Shown: positions 19,613 to 29,319 of the stretch, piece after piece
How the letters are laid out: each line of letters starts with the position of its first letter
How positions within the stretch are numbered: position 1 is the stretch's first letter
DNA from: Xylanibacter ruminicola
Lineage (GTDB): Bacteria; Bacteroidota; Bacteroidia; Bacteroidales; Bacteroidaceae
Assembly: GCA_015060625.1 (NCBI GenBank)
Contig: SUYC01000001.1
Location: 124,001-188,000, forward strand
Direction: 5' to 3'
Length of the DNA stretch: 64,000 nucleotides
Made by a program: the position numbers and the translations under genes
The notes under the pieces: model-generated
Databases searched by the model: none
What the model saw: the letters and a program-made list of their open reading frames with translations, nothing else
What the model was told of the DNA's origin: nothing

Positions 19613-20323
19613 ATGGAAGATTCATCATTAAACAGATATTTGGACGAGATTGGGCGCGAAGAGTTGCTCACTAACGAAGAGGAGCGCCAGCTGGCAGAAC
19701 GTATCGCTAAAGGAGATAATCGTGCGCTGTCGAAGTTGATTGAGGCTAACCTGAAGTTTGTGGTATCTATTGCGCGCCAGTATAAAGGTAAGGGCGTTGA
19801 TATGGAGGACCTGGTGAGCGAGGGTAATATCGGTCTGATGAAAGCTGCTGCTAAGTTTGATGCTACTAAGGGTGTGCGATTTGTTAACTTTGCCGTGGTT
19901 TATATCCGTCAGGCTATCGAAAAGGCTATCGACCAGCAAGGGGGACTGTATCAGGTGCCTAAGGACGTTAAGCAAGAGGTGGCTCGCCAGCAGTCGCAAG
20001 CCGTATCGGTTGACGCGCCTTTGGGGCATCGCTCTAATATGAGTTTGTTGTCGGTATTGGTGAATAAGGACGCACCTTTAGCCGACGAGCGTGTGCACTC
20101 TGAGGCCATCGAGGATGCTATAGAATTTGCGCTGGGCACGCTTGATGCGCGCGAACGTCGTGTGGTTAATGCTTTCTTTGGTATTAATCAGGAACACGAA
20201 ACAATGGCAGAGATTGCCGAGGATATGGATATCAAGCGTGAGCGTGTACGTCAGATACGCGATAAAGCGATTCGCAAGTTGCGTAAGGCTTATCGTAATA
20301 AACTGAAATCGCAATTCGGTTAA
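19613..20323 (+). CDS. RpoD-like sigma-70 factor lacking region 3
   Basis: A 236-residue sigma factor resembling the Bacteroidetes primary sigma at both ends. It opens SLNRYLDEIGREELLT. Region 2 is at about 40-110 (NLKFVVSIARQYKGKGVDME, SEGNIGLMKAAAKFD). Region 4 is at about 175-225 with the helix-turn-helix TMAEIAEDMDIKRERVRQIR. Known primary sigmas of the group are near 287 residues. Here the sigma-3 domain is almost absent: VPKD is followed within about 20 residues by VSVDAPL. The region 2.3 tryptophan pair (AVWWIRQ in primary sigmas, from knowledge) is replaced by AVVYIRQ. Both changes suggest different promoter recognition or melting. It is probably a non-primary sigma; its regulon is unknown. 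Confidence 0.85.
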   Translation: MEDSSLNRYLDEIGREELLTNEEERQLAERIAKGDNRALSKLIEANLKFVVSIARQYKGKGVDMEDLVSEGNIGLMKAAAKFDATKGVRFVNFAVVYIRQAIEKAIDQQGGLYQVPKDVKQEVARQQSQAVSVDAPLGHRSNMSLLSVLVNKDAPLADERVHSEAIEDAIEFALGTLDARERRVVNAFFGINQEHETMAEIAEDMDIKRERVRQIRDKAIRKLRKAYRNKLKSQFG

Positions 20324-20343
20324 AAAACACATGGATACCAAAA

Positions 20344-20380
20344 TAAAAAAAGCTCCCAAATCGGGAGCTTTCTTTATTTT
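20344..20380. terminator. bidirectional terminator between the sigma gene and htpG
   Basis: The stem AAAGCTCCC / GGGAGCTTT has a 5-nt loop, A-rich sequence on the left and TCTTTATTTT on the right. It serves both convergent genes. Confidence 0.85.
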
Positions 20381-20391
20381 GGCTGATATGA

Positions 20392-22446
20392 TTATTTAAT
20401 CAAATCTACAGAGCGCTTCAGGAATGCATCGAGTGCCTCACCCTTCAGCATACCGTTCTGCAGCAGAGCCAAGTCTATCAGCTGATGAACAATCGAGTTG
20501 TTTTTAGCATAGTCGGCAATCACAGCCTGCTTCTTGTCTTTCTGCTCCTGTACGGCCTTTTCGGCTTCGGCCTTCTGGTCCTTATCCTCCTGTGTCAACT
20601 CGTCGTACTTCTTCTTGTCCTGAGCGGCACGGATGGCGGCCAAACGGGCTTCCTGACCCTTCAGCTCGGCTACGATAGGCTTTAGGGCCTCCTCGGTAGC
20701 AGCGCTGCTCTCGTCGAGCACCTTCTTTACCAGCGGATGATCTGAGTTCAGAACCAGATTGAACGAATCAGGCATCTGACCATAGAAACTCATACCAGGC
20801 TGGAATCTGCTCATCTCCTTCATACGGCGCATATACTCGTTCTGAGTGATCACTACCGGACGTGCCTCGGCTCCTAGAGCATCCACCTGAACCATGAATT
20901 CGGCGTGATCAAGCTTTGGCAGCTGGGTGCGGAATACGGCTGACAAATTGTCACTCTGGTCCTCACTCAGGTTGCTCTTAGGTGCATCACTCTTCACAAT
21001 CAGGCGATCGATGATGTCGCTGTCCACACGTGTAAAGCGGCTCTTCTCGAATTTCTGCTCCAGCGTCTGGATGGTTGGAACATCAAGCTGACCGTCGAGC
21101 AGCAGCACGCTGTAACCCTTGTCCTGGGCACCCTTGATGTATGAGTACTGCTCATCCTTGTCGGTGGCATACAGATATATCAGTTGGTCGTCCTTGTCCT
21201 TCTGGTTAGCCTCAATCAGCGTCTTATACTCGTCGAAGGTGAAGTGCTTGCCCTCGGTATCCTTGAAGAGTGCAAACTCCTTGGCGCGATCGTAGAAACC
21301 ATCCTCCGAGAGGATACCGTAGTTGATAAACAACTTCAGGTCGTCCCACTTCTCCTCGTACTCCTTGCGGTTTTCGTTGAAGATAGCCTTCAAACGGTCG
21401 GCCACCTTCTTGGTGATATAGGTCGAGATCTTCTTCACCTCGCGGTCGCTCTGCAGGTAAGAACGTGATACGTTCAGAGGGATGTCTGGTGAGTCGATCA
21501 CACCGTGAAGCAGGGTGAGGAACTCAGGTACGATGCCCTCCACCTGGTCGGTCACGAATACCTGGTTGCAGTACAGCTGAATCTTATTCTTCTGCAGTTC
21601 GATGTTCGACTTGATTCTGGGGAAGTAGAGGATACCTGTGAGGTTGAATGGGTAGTCCACGTTCAGGTGAATCCAGAACAGAGGCTCGTCGCTCATGGGG
21701 TAGAGTGTGCGATAGAAACTCTTGTAGTCCTCGTCCTTCAAGGTGCTTGGAGTTTTGGTCCACAGGGGCTCCACGCTGTTGATGATGTTATCCTCGTCGG
21801 TATCCACCTGCTTGCCGTCCTTCCACTCGGTCTTCTTACCGAAGGCTACGGGCACAGCCATAAACTTGCAGTATTTGTTGAGCAGACCTTCGAGCTTGAA
21901 CTTGTCGAGGAACTCCTTGCAGTCGTCATCTACGTAGAGGATGATGTCTGATCCGTGCTGCTCGCGCTCTGCATCGTCAATCTCGTAGGCAGGGCTGCCA
22001 TCGCAGCTCCACTTCACGGCCTTTGAACCCTCTTTCCAGCTCTTGGTGATAATCTCCACCTTCTTGGCCACCATAAAGCTTGAGTAGAAACCCAGTCCGA
22101 AGTGTCCGATGATGTTGTTGGCATTATCCTTGTATTTCTCAAGGAAGTCGGTCACGCCTGAGAAAGCGATCTGGTTGATATACTTATCAATCTCCTCCTC
22201 GGTCATGCCGATACCATGGTCGCTGATGGTGATGGTACCCTTGTCGGTATCCAGTTTCACGCGTACGGTCAGGTCGCCAAGCTCCTGCTTGTATTCGCCC
22301 TGAGCGGCGAGTGTCTTCAACTTCTGTGTAGCGTCAACGGCGTTCGACACCATCTCGCGGAGGAATATCTCGTGATCAGAATAGAGAAACTTTTTGATGA
22401 CGGGGAAAATATTCTCGGTTGTAACCCCGATGTTACCTTTTTGCAT
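20392..22446 (-). CDS. htpG: molecular chaperone HtpG (Hsp90)
   Basis: A 684-residue cytosolic ATP-dependent chaperone that remodels client proteins with DnaK. The N-terminal GHKL ATPase is recognised by FLREMVSNAVDA (Glu/Asn for catalysis and Mg), ISDHGIGMTEEEI (Asp/Gly nucleotide loop) and IGHFGLGFYSSFMVA. A middle domain with the conserved NVSRSYLQ segment and a C-terminal dimerisation domain follow. Length is somewhat over the 620-residue E. coli protein, partly from a charged Lys/Gln/Glu-rich segment near 610-650, as is common in Bacteroidetes. It stands alone, with a possible -7 TATTTTTG at 22482-22475. Confidence 0.97.
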   Translation of the reverse strand: MQKGNIGVTTENIFPVIKKFLYSDHEIFLREMVSNAVDATQKLKTLAAQGEYKQELGDLTVRVKLDTDKGTITISDHGIGMTEEEIDKYINQIAFSGVTDFLEKYKDNANNIIGHFGLGFYSSFMVAKKVEIITKSWKEGSKAVKWSCDGSPAYEIDDAEREQHGSDIILYVDDDCKEFLDKFKLEGLLNKYCKFMAVPVAFGKKTEWKDGKQVDTDEDNIINSVEPLWTKTPSTLKDEDYKSFYRTLYPMSDEPLFWIHLNVDYPFNLTGILYFPRIKSNIELQKNKIQLYCNQVFVTDQVEGIVPEFLTLLHGVIDSPDIPLNVSRSYLQSDREVKKISTYITKKVADRLKAIFNENRKEYEEKWDDLKLFINYGILSEDGFYDRAKEFALFKDTEGKHFTFDEYKTLIEANQKDKDDQLIYLYATDKDEQYSYIKGAQDKGYSVLLLDGQLDVPTIQTLEQKFEKSRFTRVDSDIIDRLIVKSDAPKSNLSEDQSDNLSAVFRTQLPKLDHAEFMVQVDALGAEARPVVITQNEYMRRMKEMSRFQPGMSFYGQMPDSFNLVLNSDHPLVKKVLDESSAATEEALKPIVAELKGQEARLAAIRAAQDKKKYDELTQEDKDQKAEAEKAVQEQKDKKQAVIADYAKNNSIVHQLIDLALLQNGMLKGEALDAFLKRSVDLIK

Positions 22447-22531
22447 AATTCTTATGTATTTATGTTCTTATTATCAAAAATATTATTTGTTCTTATTCTC
22501 TAATCCACAATTATGCAAATAGCGTGCCAAA

Positions 22532-22565
22532 CAAAAAAAAATCCCTCCGAAATGAATCGGAGGGA
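22532..22565 (-). terminator. terminator of rpsA
   Basis: The perfect stem TCCCTCCGA / TCGGAGGGA with a 6-nt loop is followed on the minus strand by a T-rich run (TTTTTTTTT, with an A directly after the stem). It lies just after the rpsA stop at 22592. Confidence 0.9.
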
Positions 22566-22591
22566 CTTGAGTTTTATAGGGTAGGAGAGAA

Positions 22592-24370
22592 TTACTTCTC
22601 AGCCTTCTCCATCTTAGCCTTCAACTCAGCCAGAGCGTCGATATCACCGAGAGTTGTGCTAGCGGCGATATTCTCGATCTTTGGAGTATCGTTCTTGCGA
22701 CCGCCCTTCTTAGCAGCTGCCTTCTTCTCCTCGCGTGCGGGATCCTCGAATGTGCGGCTGTGTGACAGGATGATGCGCTTGCTGTCCTTGTTGAACTCGA
22801 TCACCTTGAACTGGAGAGTCTCACCAGCCTGAGCCTGTGAACCATCCTCCTTAACGAGGTGCTTAGGAGTAGCAAAGCCCTCTATGTTCTCCTCGAGAGC
22901 TACAACGGCACCCTTCTCGAGCATCTCGATGATCTTACCCTCGTGGATTGAACCTACAGCGTACTTACCCTCGAATACATCCCAAGGATTCTCCTCGAGC
23001 TGTTTGTGACCGAGGCTGAGACGACGGTTCTCCTTATCGATGTCCAGAACAACAACCTCAATCTGCTCACCTACCTGTGTGAACTCTGAAGGATGCTTAA
23101 CCTTCTTAGTCCAGCTCAGGTCGCTGATGTGAATCAGACCGTCAACACCTTCCTCGAGCTCAACAAATACACCGAAGTTGGTGAAGTTGCGAACCTTAGC
23201 GGTGTGCTTGCTGCCTACAGGATACTTGGTCTCGATAGCCTCCCATGGATCCTCGCGGAGCTGCTTGATACCCAGAGACATCTTGCGCTCGTCGCGGTCC
23301 AGAGTCAGGATAACAGCCTCTACATCGTCGCCAACCTTCAGGAACTCCTGAGCTGAGCGGAGGTGCTGGCTCCATGACATCTCTGAAACGTGGATCAGAC
23401 CCTCAACACCAGGCTGGATCTCAACGAATGCACCGTAGTCGGCAATAACAACTACCTTACCCTTAACGTGGTCGCCCACCTTGAGGTTAGCATCCAGAGC
23501 ATCCCAAGGATGTGGAGTGAGCTGCTTCAGACCGAGAGCGATACGACGCTTCTCATCGTCGAAGTCGAGAATTACAACGTTGATCTTCTGATCGAGCTCA
23601 ACTACCTTGTGAGGATCATCTACGCGGCCCCAAGAAAGGTCTGTGATGTGGATGAGTCCGTCAACACCACCGAGGTCAACGAATACACCGTAAGAAGTGA
23701 TGTTCTTAACAGTACCCTCGAGGATCTGACCCTTTTCGAGCTTACCGATAATCTCCTTCTTCTGTGCCTCGAGCTCAGCCTCGATGAGAGCCTTGTGAGA
23801 TACAACTACATTGCGGAACTCCTGGTTGATCTTAACAACCTTGAACTCCATTGTCTTGCCTACGAACTGGTCGTAGTCGCGTATTGGGTGAACGTCAATC
23901 TGTGATCCGGGGAGGAAGGCCTCGATACCGAATACGTCAACGATCATACCGCCCTTAGTGCGGCACTTGATGTAACCCTGGATGATAGCATCTGCCTCGA
24001 GTGCCTCGTTAACCTTCTCCCAAGACTGGCTCAGACGTGCCTTCTTGTGAGAGAGAATCAGCTGACCCTTCTTGTCCTCAGCGCTCTCAACATAAACCTC
24101 AACCTTGTCGCCGATCTTCAGATCTGGGTTGTAGCGGAATTCAGAAGCGGGGATGATACCGTCGCTCTTGTAGCCGATGTTGACAACTACTTCCTTCTTG
24201 TCAATAGAGATTACTGTGCCCTCTACTACCTGATGGTCGGCAACCTTGTTCAGGGTTTCGTCGTAAGCCTTGTCGAGCTCTTCCTTGCTAACATTAGCAA
24301 CTGTTCCATTCTCGAACTCGTCCCAATTAAAATCGTCGAGTGGCTTAACGTTCTTTGTTAATTCTGACAT
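22592..24370 (-). CDS. rpsA: 30S ribosomal protein S1
   Basis: A 592-residue S1 with consecutive S1 RNA-binding domains. Recognisable repeats include GTVKNITSYGVFVDLGGVDG, GKVVVIADYGAFVEI, KVRNFTNFGVFVELEEGVDG and a final more divergent EGKIIEMLEKGAVVAL unit, each followed by LIHISDLSW-like or similar wording. S1 helps the 30S subunit bind and unwind mRNA, which matters in Bacteroidetes, where Shine-Dalgarno sequences are weak. The protein ends with a Lys-rich, then acidic tail (EEKKAAAKKGGRKND). The long leader upstream may carry autoregulation. Confidence 0.97.
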   Translation of the reverse strand: MSELTKNVKPLDDFNWDEFENGTVANVSKEELDKAYDETLNKVADHQVVEGTVISIDKKEVVVNIGYKSDGIIPASEFRYNPDLKIGDKVEVYVESAEDKKGQLILSHKKARLSQSWEKVNEALEADAIIQGYIKCRTKGGMIVDVFGIEAFLPGSQIDVHPIRDYDQFVGKTMEFKVVKINQEFRNVVVSHKALIEAELEAQKKEIIGKLEKGQILEGTVKNITSYGVFVDLGGVDGLIHITDLSWGRVDDPHKVVELDQKINVVILDFDDEKRRIALGLKQLTPHPWDALDANLKVGDHVKGKVVVIADYGAFVEIQPGVEGLIHVSEMSWSQHLRSAQEFLKVGDDVEAVILTLDRDERKMSLGIKQLREDPWEAIETKYPVGSKHTAKVRNFTNFGVFVELEEGVDGLIHISDLSWTKKVKHPSEFTQVGEQIEVVVLDIDKENRRLSLGHKQLEENPWDVFEGKYAVGSIHEGKIIEMLEKGAVVALEENIEGFATPKHLVKEDGSQAQAGETLQFKVIEFNKDSKRIILSHSRTFEDPAREEKKAAAKKGGRKNDTPKIENIAASTTLGDIDALAELKAKMEKAEK

Positions 24371-24510
24371 AATTAAATAAATTTGTGCCCCTCGTTTGTG
24401 TGTCGGGGCGGGATCTGTACAGACGTTTAACAGACCATTTTTAAAGGGTTAATATTCATAGGGGGTAGCGCCTGTTCTTGACCCCTATTCCCCCTACGGG
24501 GGAGAAAATC
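24371..24510 (-). promoter_or_regulatory. structured 5' leader of rpsA
   Basis: About 140 nt separate the predicted transcription start from the rpsA ATG. Hairpin A is CCCCC/GGGGG with a 3-nt loop (24490-24502). Hairpin B pairs ATAGGGG with CCCCTAT (24458-24464 with 24482-24488). The G-run of B could instead pair with the C-run of A, so exclusive folds are possible. S1 autoregulates its own translation in other bacteria; regulation here is inference. Confidence 0.5.
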
Positions 24511-24515
24511 GGCTG

Positions 24516-24523
24516 CAAAGGTA
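24516..24523 (-). promoter_or_regulatory. -7 element for rpsA
   Basis: The minus strand reads TACCTTTG. A TTG at 24549-24547 stands 23 bp upstream, slightly beyond the usual spacer. The rest of the 325-bp gap to gdhA holds the gdhA terminator and AT-rich sequence with no gene seen. Confidence 0.55.
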
Positions 24524-24584
24524 CGATTTTTTTATTTGATAATGGACAATTGATAGTTGATAATGGTAAGATTTATGAATTATT

Positions 24585-24619
24585 AACAAAAAGAAGAGCC
24601 AACTCTCACGAGCTGGCCC
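24585..24619 (-). terminator. terminator of gdhA
   Basis: On the minus strand, GGGCCAGCTC and GAGTTGGCTC pair over 10 bp (two G-U) around a GTGA loop and are followed by TTCTTTTT. It lies about 80 bp after the gdhA stop. Confidence 0.75.
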
Positions 24620-24695
24620 CTCCCATTCCAGTTTTAACCTTTTATACTTTACTTTTACTAACTATTTACAAGTTAATGGCGATTTATATTGAAAT

Positions 24696-26033
24696 TTAAA
24701 CAATTCCCTGAGCCATCATGGCGTTAGCAACCTTCATGAATCCGGCTACGTTAGCACCCTTTACATAGTTGATATATCCATCAGGCTGTGTACCATACTT
24801 CACGCAGTTCTCGTGGATATCGTTCATGATGCGCTTCAGATAGTCGTCAACCTCCTTAGCTGTCCAGCTCAGACGCTCAGAGTTCTGACTCATCTCAAGA
24901 CCTGATACTGATACACCACCAGCGTTAGAAGCCTTACCAGGAGCATAGAGGATCTTGGCATCCTGGAAAATCTTGATAGCCTCGGGCAGCGAAGGCATAT
25001 TAGCACCCTCAGCAACAGCGATTACACCATTGTCGATCAGAGCCTGAGCCTGTTCGCCGTTGATCTCGTTCTGGGTAGCGCAAGGCAGAGCGATATCGGC
25101 CTTCTCGTGCCAAGGACGCTCACCAGCGTGATATACTGCGTTAGGATACTCCTCAGCATACTCCTTAATACGTCCGCGCTCAACGTTCTTCAGCTCCTTA
25201 ACATAAGCCAGCTTGTCGAAGTCGATTCCGTCTGGATCGTAGATGTAACCGTCTGAGTCAGAGAGGGTCATGGGGATAGCACCCAGCTGCAGGCACTTCT
25301 CAGTAGCATACTGTGCTACGTTACCAGAACCTGAAATCAGCACCTTCTTACCCTTCAGCTCGATGCCACGTGTAGCCAGCATAGAGGTCAGGAAGTAAAC
25401 ACAACCGTAACCAGTAGCCTCAGGACGGATGAGTGAACCTCCGAATGAGAGACCCTTACCGGTCAGAACACCCTGGAACTGGTGTGTGAGCTTCTTGTAC
25501 TGTCCAAACAGGTAACCAACCTCACGGCCACCTACGCCAATATCACCAGCAGGTACATCCTCATCGGGACCGATTACGCGATAAAGCTCGTTCATGAATG
25601 CCTGGCAGAAACGCATTACCTCGGCGTCGCTCTTGCCACGTGGCGAGAAGTCTGAACCTCCCTTAGCACCACCCATAGGCAGGGTTGTGAGTGAGTTCTT
25701 GAAAGTCTGCTCGAAAGCAAGGAACTTCAGAATACCCAGGTTTACACTCTTGTGATAACGCAGACCACCTTTGTAAGGGCCAATAGCGTTGTTATGCTGG
25801 ATGCGGTAACCCATGTTGGTCTGAACCTTACCCTGGTCGTCAACCCATGTGATACGGAATTCATATACGCGATCGGGGATACACAGACGCTCGATGAGGT
25901 TAGCCTTCTCGAACTCGGGGTGCTTGTTGTACTCTTCCTCGATGGTGGGGAGTACCTGACTTACTGCCTGAATATACTCAGGCTCATTGGGAAATCTCTG
26001 TTTCAGATCTTCTACAACTTTTGCTGCATTCAT
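24696..26033 (-). CDS. gdhA: NADP-type glutamate dehydrogenase
   Basis: A 445-residue hexameric-class GDH that interconverts glutamate with 2-oxoglutarate and ammonium. This is the main ammonium-assimilation route in many Bacteroidales. Visible: GPYKGGLRYHKSVNLGILKF (substrate-binding region), the catalytic Lys in LPMGGAKGGSDFSP, DVPAGDIGVGGREVGYLFGQ, and the dinucleotide loop ISGSGNVAQYA. Length matches the small NADP-dependent family. It is a single-gene unit with a full-consensus promoter and its own terminator. Confidence 0.96.
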   Translation of the reverse strand: MNAAKVVEDLKQRFPNEPEYIQAVSQVLPTIEEEYNKHPEFEKANLIERLCIPDRVYEFRITWVDDQGKVQTNMGYRIQHNNAIGPYKGGLRYHKSVNLGILKFLAFEQTFKNSLTTLPMGGAKGGSDFSPRGKSDAEVMRFCQAFMNELYRVIGPDEDVPAGDIGVGGREVGYLFGQYKKLTHQFQGVLTGKGLSFGGSLIRPEATGYGCVYFLTSMLATRGIELKGKKVLISGSGNVAQYATEKCLQLGAIPMTLSDSDGYIYDPDGIDFDKLAYVKELKNVERGRIKEYAEEYPNAVYHAGERPWHEKADIALPCATQNEINGEQAQALIDNGVIAVAEGANMPSLPEAIKIFQDAKILYAPGKASNAGGVSVSGLEMSQNSERLSWTAKEVDDYLKRIMNDIHENCVKYGTQPDGYINYVKGANVAGFMKVANAMMAQGIV

Positions 26034-26089
26034 AATCTTAATCTTTTTTTTAGTTGTTTGTTTGTGATTTGATTTCTTAATTCTGCTTG

Positions 26090-26121
26090 CAAAATTACAC
26101 TAAATCGTTCGAAATAACAAA
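26090..26121 (-). promoter_or_regulatory. promoter of gdhA
   Basis: On the minus strand, TTTG at 26121-26118, 20 bp, then TAATTTTG at 26097-26090. The mRNA leader would be about 50 nt. Confidence 0.75.
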
Positions 26122-26192
26122 CTTTTTATCACTTTTTTCTCTGAAAACCTGTCATTTTGAAAGATTATTGATATATGTCAAGGCAAAACGTC

Positions 26193-26240
26193 AAAAAAGG
26201 CTCTCTTTTTTGTGTCCGAACACAAAAAGAGAGCCCTTAT
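26193..26240 (-). terminator. terminator of maeB
   Basis: A long stem, GGCTCTCTTTTT and GTGT pairing with ACAC and AAAAAGAGAGCC around a 4-nt loop, is followed on the minus strand by TTTTTT. It lies 21 bp after the maeB stop. Confidence 0.9.
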
Positions 26241-26260
26241 ATATAATAATGTGTAAGCGA

Positions 26261-28564
26261 TTATTTGCCAATTACTGACAATTTGCTCTTAATTTTGTCC
26301 ACATACGCATCAATTGTCGCTACAGCCACGATATTTACGACATCTCGTACACTGGCACCAAAGTCGATGAAGTGGATGGGTTTGTTCAGTCCCATCTGGA
26401 TTGGGCCGATGATTTCGGCGTCGCTGCCAAGCATCTGCAGCATCTTGTACGATGAGCGTGCCGATGTCAGGTTGGGGAATACCAGCGTGTTCACCTTCTG
26501 ACCCTTCAGTTTGGTGAATGGATACTCCTGGTCTCTCAGCTCGTTGTCGAGTGCATAGCTCAGCAGCATCTCACCGTCGATAGGCAAGTCGGGATACAGC
26601 TCGTGCATCTTGGCTACGGTTTCCTTCACCTTCAGGGCGCCGTCGCTGGTGCTGCTACCGAAGTTAGAGTGCGATACCATGGCGATAACAGGCTTCTCAT
26701 TGAAGAAGCGTACGGCTGTCGAAATCAGTTTCGAGATGTCGAGCAAAGCCTCGCGGTCGGGGTTCTCGTTCACCATCGTGTCGGCAATGTAGTAAGTGCC
26801 CTTAGGCGAGTTGATGATGTGCATGGTTCCGAAGTGCTTGTACTCGGGACGGATGCCAATCACCTCTTTTACAACCTTCACGGTGTTCGAGTACTTGGTG
26901 TACAGACCTGTGATAAAGGCATCAGCCTCGCCAGTCTCAACCATCATCATACCGAAGTAGTTGCGCTCAAACATCTTGTCGTTAGCCTCCTGGAAGGTGT
27001 AACCTTCGCGCTGGCGCTTCTCGGCCAGTATGCGGGCATAGCGCTCGCGGCGCTCCTGCTCGTTGGGGTGGCGCAGGTTCACAATCTCGATACCGTCCAG
27101 ATTCAGGTCGAGCGATGCAGCCATCTTGGTGATTACCTCGTCGTTACCCAGCAGGATGGGGTAGCAGATGCCCTCGGCCTTGGCCTGTACGGCAGCCTTC
27201 AGCATGGTGGGGTGAACAGCCTCGGCAAATACCACGCGCTGTGGGTGAGCAGCTGCAGTAGCGTAAAGCTTCTGTGTGAGTTTGGTTTCCTGTCCCAGCA
27301 GTACCGAGAGCGAGCGCTTGTACTCGTCCCAGTCCTTAATCTCCTTGCGGGCCACGCCACTCTCGATGGCAGCCTTGGCTACAGCCGATGATACCTCGGT
27401 AATCAGTCGTGGGTCAACAGGCTTTGGGATAAAGTAGTTGCGACCGAAAGTCAGGTTGTTCACCTTATATACATCGTTCACTACATCGGGTACAGGCTGC
27501 TTGGCCAGGTCGGCGATGGCATGTACGGCAGCCAGCTTCATCTCCTCGTTGATAGCCTTGGCATGAACGTCAAGTGCACCACGGAAGATGTAGGGGAATC
27601 CGATAACGTTGTTAATCTGGTTAGGATAGTCGGTACGTCCGGTCGACATCAGTACGTCGGGACGTGCCTCCATGGCATCCTCGTAGCTGATCTCGGGCAC
27701 AGGGTTAGCCAGCGCAAAAATCACGGGATCCTTAGCCATCGACTTCACCATATCCTTCGAGAGCACATTACCCTTCGACAGACCTACAAAAACGTCGGCA
27801 TCCTTCACAGCCTCGGCCAGGGTGTGAATATCGGTACGGTCGGTAGCAAAGAATTTCTTCTGCTCGTTCAGGTCGGTACGCTCCTTCGAGATCACGCCCT
27901 TCGAGTCCAGCATCACGATGTTCTCCTTCTTGGCACCGATAGCCATATACAGTTTGGTACAGCTAATGGCAGCAGCGCCGGCACCGTTAACCACAATCTT
28001 AACCTTGGTGATATCTTTGCCGATTACCTCCATCGCATTCTTCAGTCCGGCAGCGCTGATGATGGCTGTACCGTGCTGGTCGTCGTGCATCACGGGGATG
28101 TCGAGAGTCTTCTTCAGTCGGTCTTCGATATAGAAGCACTCTGGGGCTTTGATATCTTCCAGGTTGATGCCGCCAAAGGTGGGAGCGATACGCTCTACAG
28201 CCTCGCAGAACTTCTCAGGATCCTTCTCGGCTACCTCGATATCGAAAACATCGATACCGCCATAAATCTTAAACAGCAGTCCCTTACCCTCCATCACAGG
28301 TTTGCCGCTCAGAGCGCCAATGTCGCCCAGTCCCAGCACGGCTGTACCGTTAGAGATTACTGCTACCAGATTACCCTTGTCGGTGTATTTGTAAGCATCG
28401 TCGGGGTTTTCCTGGATTTCCAGACAAGGATATGCTACTCCTGGAGAGTAGGCTAAGCTTAAGTCTGTTTGTGTACGATAAGCCTTTGTAGGCTTTACTT
28501 CGATTTTGCCTGGTCGTCCGCTCTCGTGGTATATGAGTGCGGCTTCTTTAGATATCTTTACCAT
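26261..28564 (-). CDS. maeB: NADP-dependent malic enzyme fused to phosphotransacetylase-like domain
   Basis: A 767-residue MaeB-type enzyme that decarboxylates malate to pyruvate with NADP+. The N-terminal malic domain has [15 protein letters not shown] and [18 protein letters not shown] (metal ligands). The NAD-binding domain (about 165-400) carries [12 protein letters not shown]. The C-terminal third (about 430 onward, [15 protein letters not shown]) is the phosphotransacetylase-like domain that in MaeB is allosteric rather than catalytic. The start at 28564 ([16 protein letters not shown]) is used because the longer frame from 28609 crosses the predicted -7 box. Confidence 0.96.
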   Translation of the reverse strand: MVKISKEAALIYHESGRPGKIEVKPTKAYRTQTDLSLAYSPGVAYPCLEIQENPDDAYKYTDKGNLVAVISNGTAVLGLGDIGALSGKPVMEGKGLLFKIYGGIDVFDIEVAEKDPEKFCEAVERIAPTFGGINLEDIKAPECFYIEDRLKKTLDIPVMHDDQHGTAIISAAGLKNAMEVIGKDITKVKIVVNGAGAAAISCTKLYMAIGAKKENIVMLDSKGVISKERTDLNEQKKFFATDRTDIHTLAEAVKDADVFVGLSKGNVLSKDMVKSMAKDPVIFALANPVPEISYEDAMEARPDVLMSTGRTDYPNQINNVIGFPYIFRGALDVHAKAINEEMKLAAVHAIADLAKQPVPDVVNDVYKVNNLTFGRNYFIPKPVDPRLITEVSSAVAKAAIESGVARKEIKDWDEYKRSLSVLLGQETKLTQKLYATAAAHPQRVVFAEAVHPTMLKAAVQAKAEGICYPILLGNDEVITKMAASLDLNLDGIEIVNLRHPNEQERRERYARILAEKRQREGYTFQEANDKMFERNYFGMMMVETGEADAFITGLYTKYSNTVKVVKEVIGIRPEYKHFGTMHIINSPKGTYYIADTMVNENPDREALLDISKLISTAVRFFNEKPVIAMVSHSNFGSSTSDGALKVKETVAKMHELYPDLPIDGEMLLSYALDNELRDQEYPFTKLKGQKVNTLVFPNLTSARSSYKMLQMLGSDAEIIGPIQMGLNKPIHFIDFGASVRDVVNIVAVATIDAYVDKIKSKLSVIGK

Positions 28565-28606
28565 AAAGTGTATTATTAATAATGTTATTATTCTGAAATA
28601 CGACCG

Positions 28607-28614
28607 CAAAAATA
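28607..28614 (-). promoter_or_regulatory. -7 element for maeB
   Basis: The minus strand reads TATTTTTG 43 bp before the maeB start. A divergent TAACTTTG for the TetR-type gene lies at 28657-28664 on the plus strand. Neither has a clear -33 box at canonical spacing. Confidence 0.45.
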
Positions 28615-28682
28615 CAAAAAACTATTGAAAAACATTTTAGTTTTTAGATTTTTTTGTAACTTTGCCACCAAATTGGAAGATT

Positions 28683-29306
28683 ATGCAAGAAATAAAAGAC
28701 ATTTCGGACTATAAGTTGAATCTTCGAGAGCGGATACCTGACGTGGCCATGCAGCTTTTTACCGAGCGTGGCATCAACGCCGTGAGGATGGATGACGTGG
28801 CTCAGACGATGGGTATCTCCAAGCGCACCATCTATGAGTTGTATGATAAAAAAGAGGATTTGCTGTTTGAAGTAGTGGTCAAGCACTTCAAGCAGCGTAT
28901 GGACAGGATGGAGCAGGCCGTGAGTCATTGCAGCAATGTGATGGAGATACTGCTTGAGGTGTATCACATGAAGGTGTCCGATTTCAAGAGTACCAATCCT
29001 TTGTTCTTTTTAGAGATGGTGAGATATCCGCTGGTGAAGCGTTTTCTTGACGAGCAGAATGAGCTGATGCGCGACCATAGTCTGGCTTTTATCCAGCGTG
29101 GAGTGGAAGAGGGTTATTTCCGCAGCGACCTGAACTATCAGATGTCTGTGCTGCAGTTCGACGCCATGGGCGAGTATATCATGCAGAAAGAACTGTATCG
29201 CCAGTACTCTATCGAGGACATCTTCCGCAATCTCGTGTTTGTATCCCTCCGAGGTCTCTGTACCGACAAGGGCATCAAGGCCATCGACGAGATGCTGTTC
29301 CAATAA
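28683..29306 (+). CDS. TetR/AcrR-family transcriptional regulator
   Basis: A 207-residue one-component regulator. The N-terminal HTH (about 15-60) reads ERIPDVAMQLFTERGINAVR, MDDVAQTMGISKRTIYELYDKKEDLL, the classical TetR pattern. The all-helical C-terminal ligand domain is of unknown specificity. The ATG at 28683 is preferred over 28662 because a TAACTTTG box sits at 28657-28664. It stands alone between maeB (divergent) and its own terminator, so it may regulate maeB, itself, or a distant transporter. Confidence 0.88.
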   Translation: MQEIKDISDYKLNLRERIPDVAMQLFTERGINAVRMDDVAQTMGISKRTIYELYDKKEDLLFEVVVKHFKQRMDRMEQAVSHCSNVMEILLEVYHMKVSDFKSTNPLFFLEMVRYPLVKRFLDEQNELMRDHSLAFIQRGVEEGYFRSDLNYQMSVLQFDAMGEYIMQKELYRQYSIEDIFRNLVFVSLRGLCTDKGIKAIDEMLFQ

Positions 29307-29319
29307 ACAGCAATACAAT

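Noticed and set aside
26603..27391. Plus-strand open frame of 262 codons
   Set aside because: Antisense to the phosphotransacetylase-like domain of maeB; no supporting signal.
27521..28456. Plus-strand open frame of 311 codons
   Set aside because: Antisense to the conserved malic enzyme domain of maeB. The translation (His/Leu/Val-rich) is typical of a shadow of a biased codon pattern.
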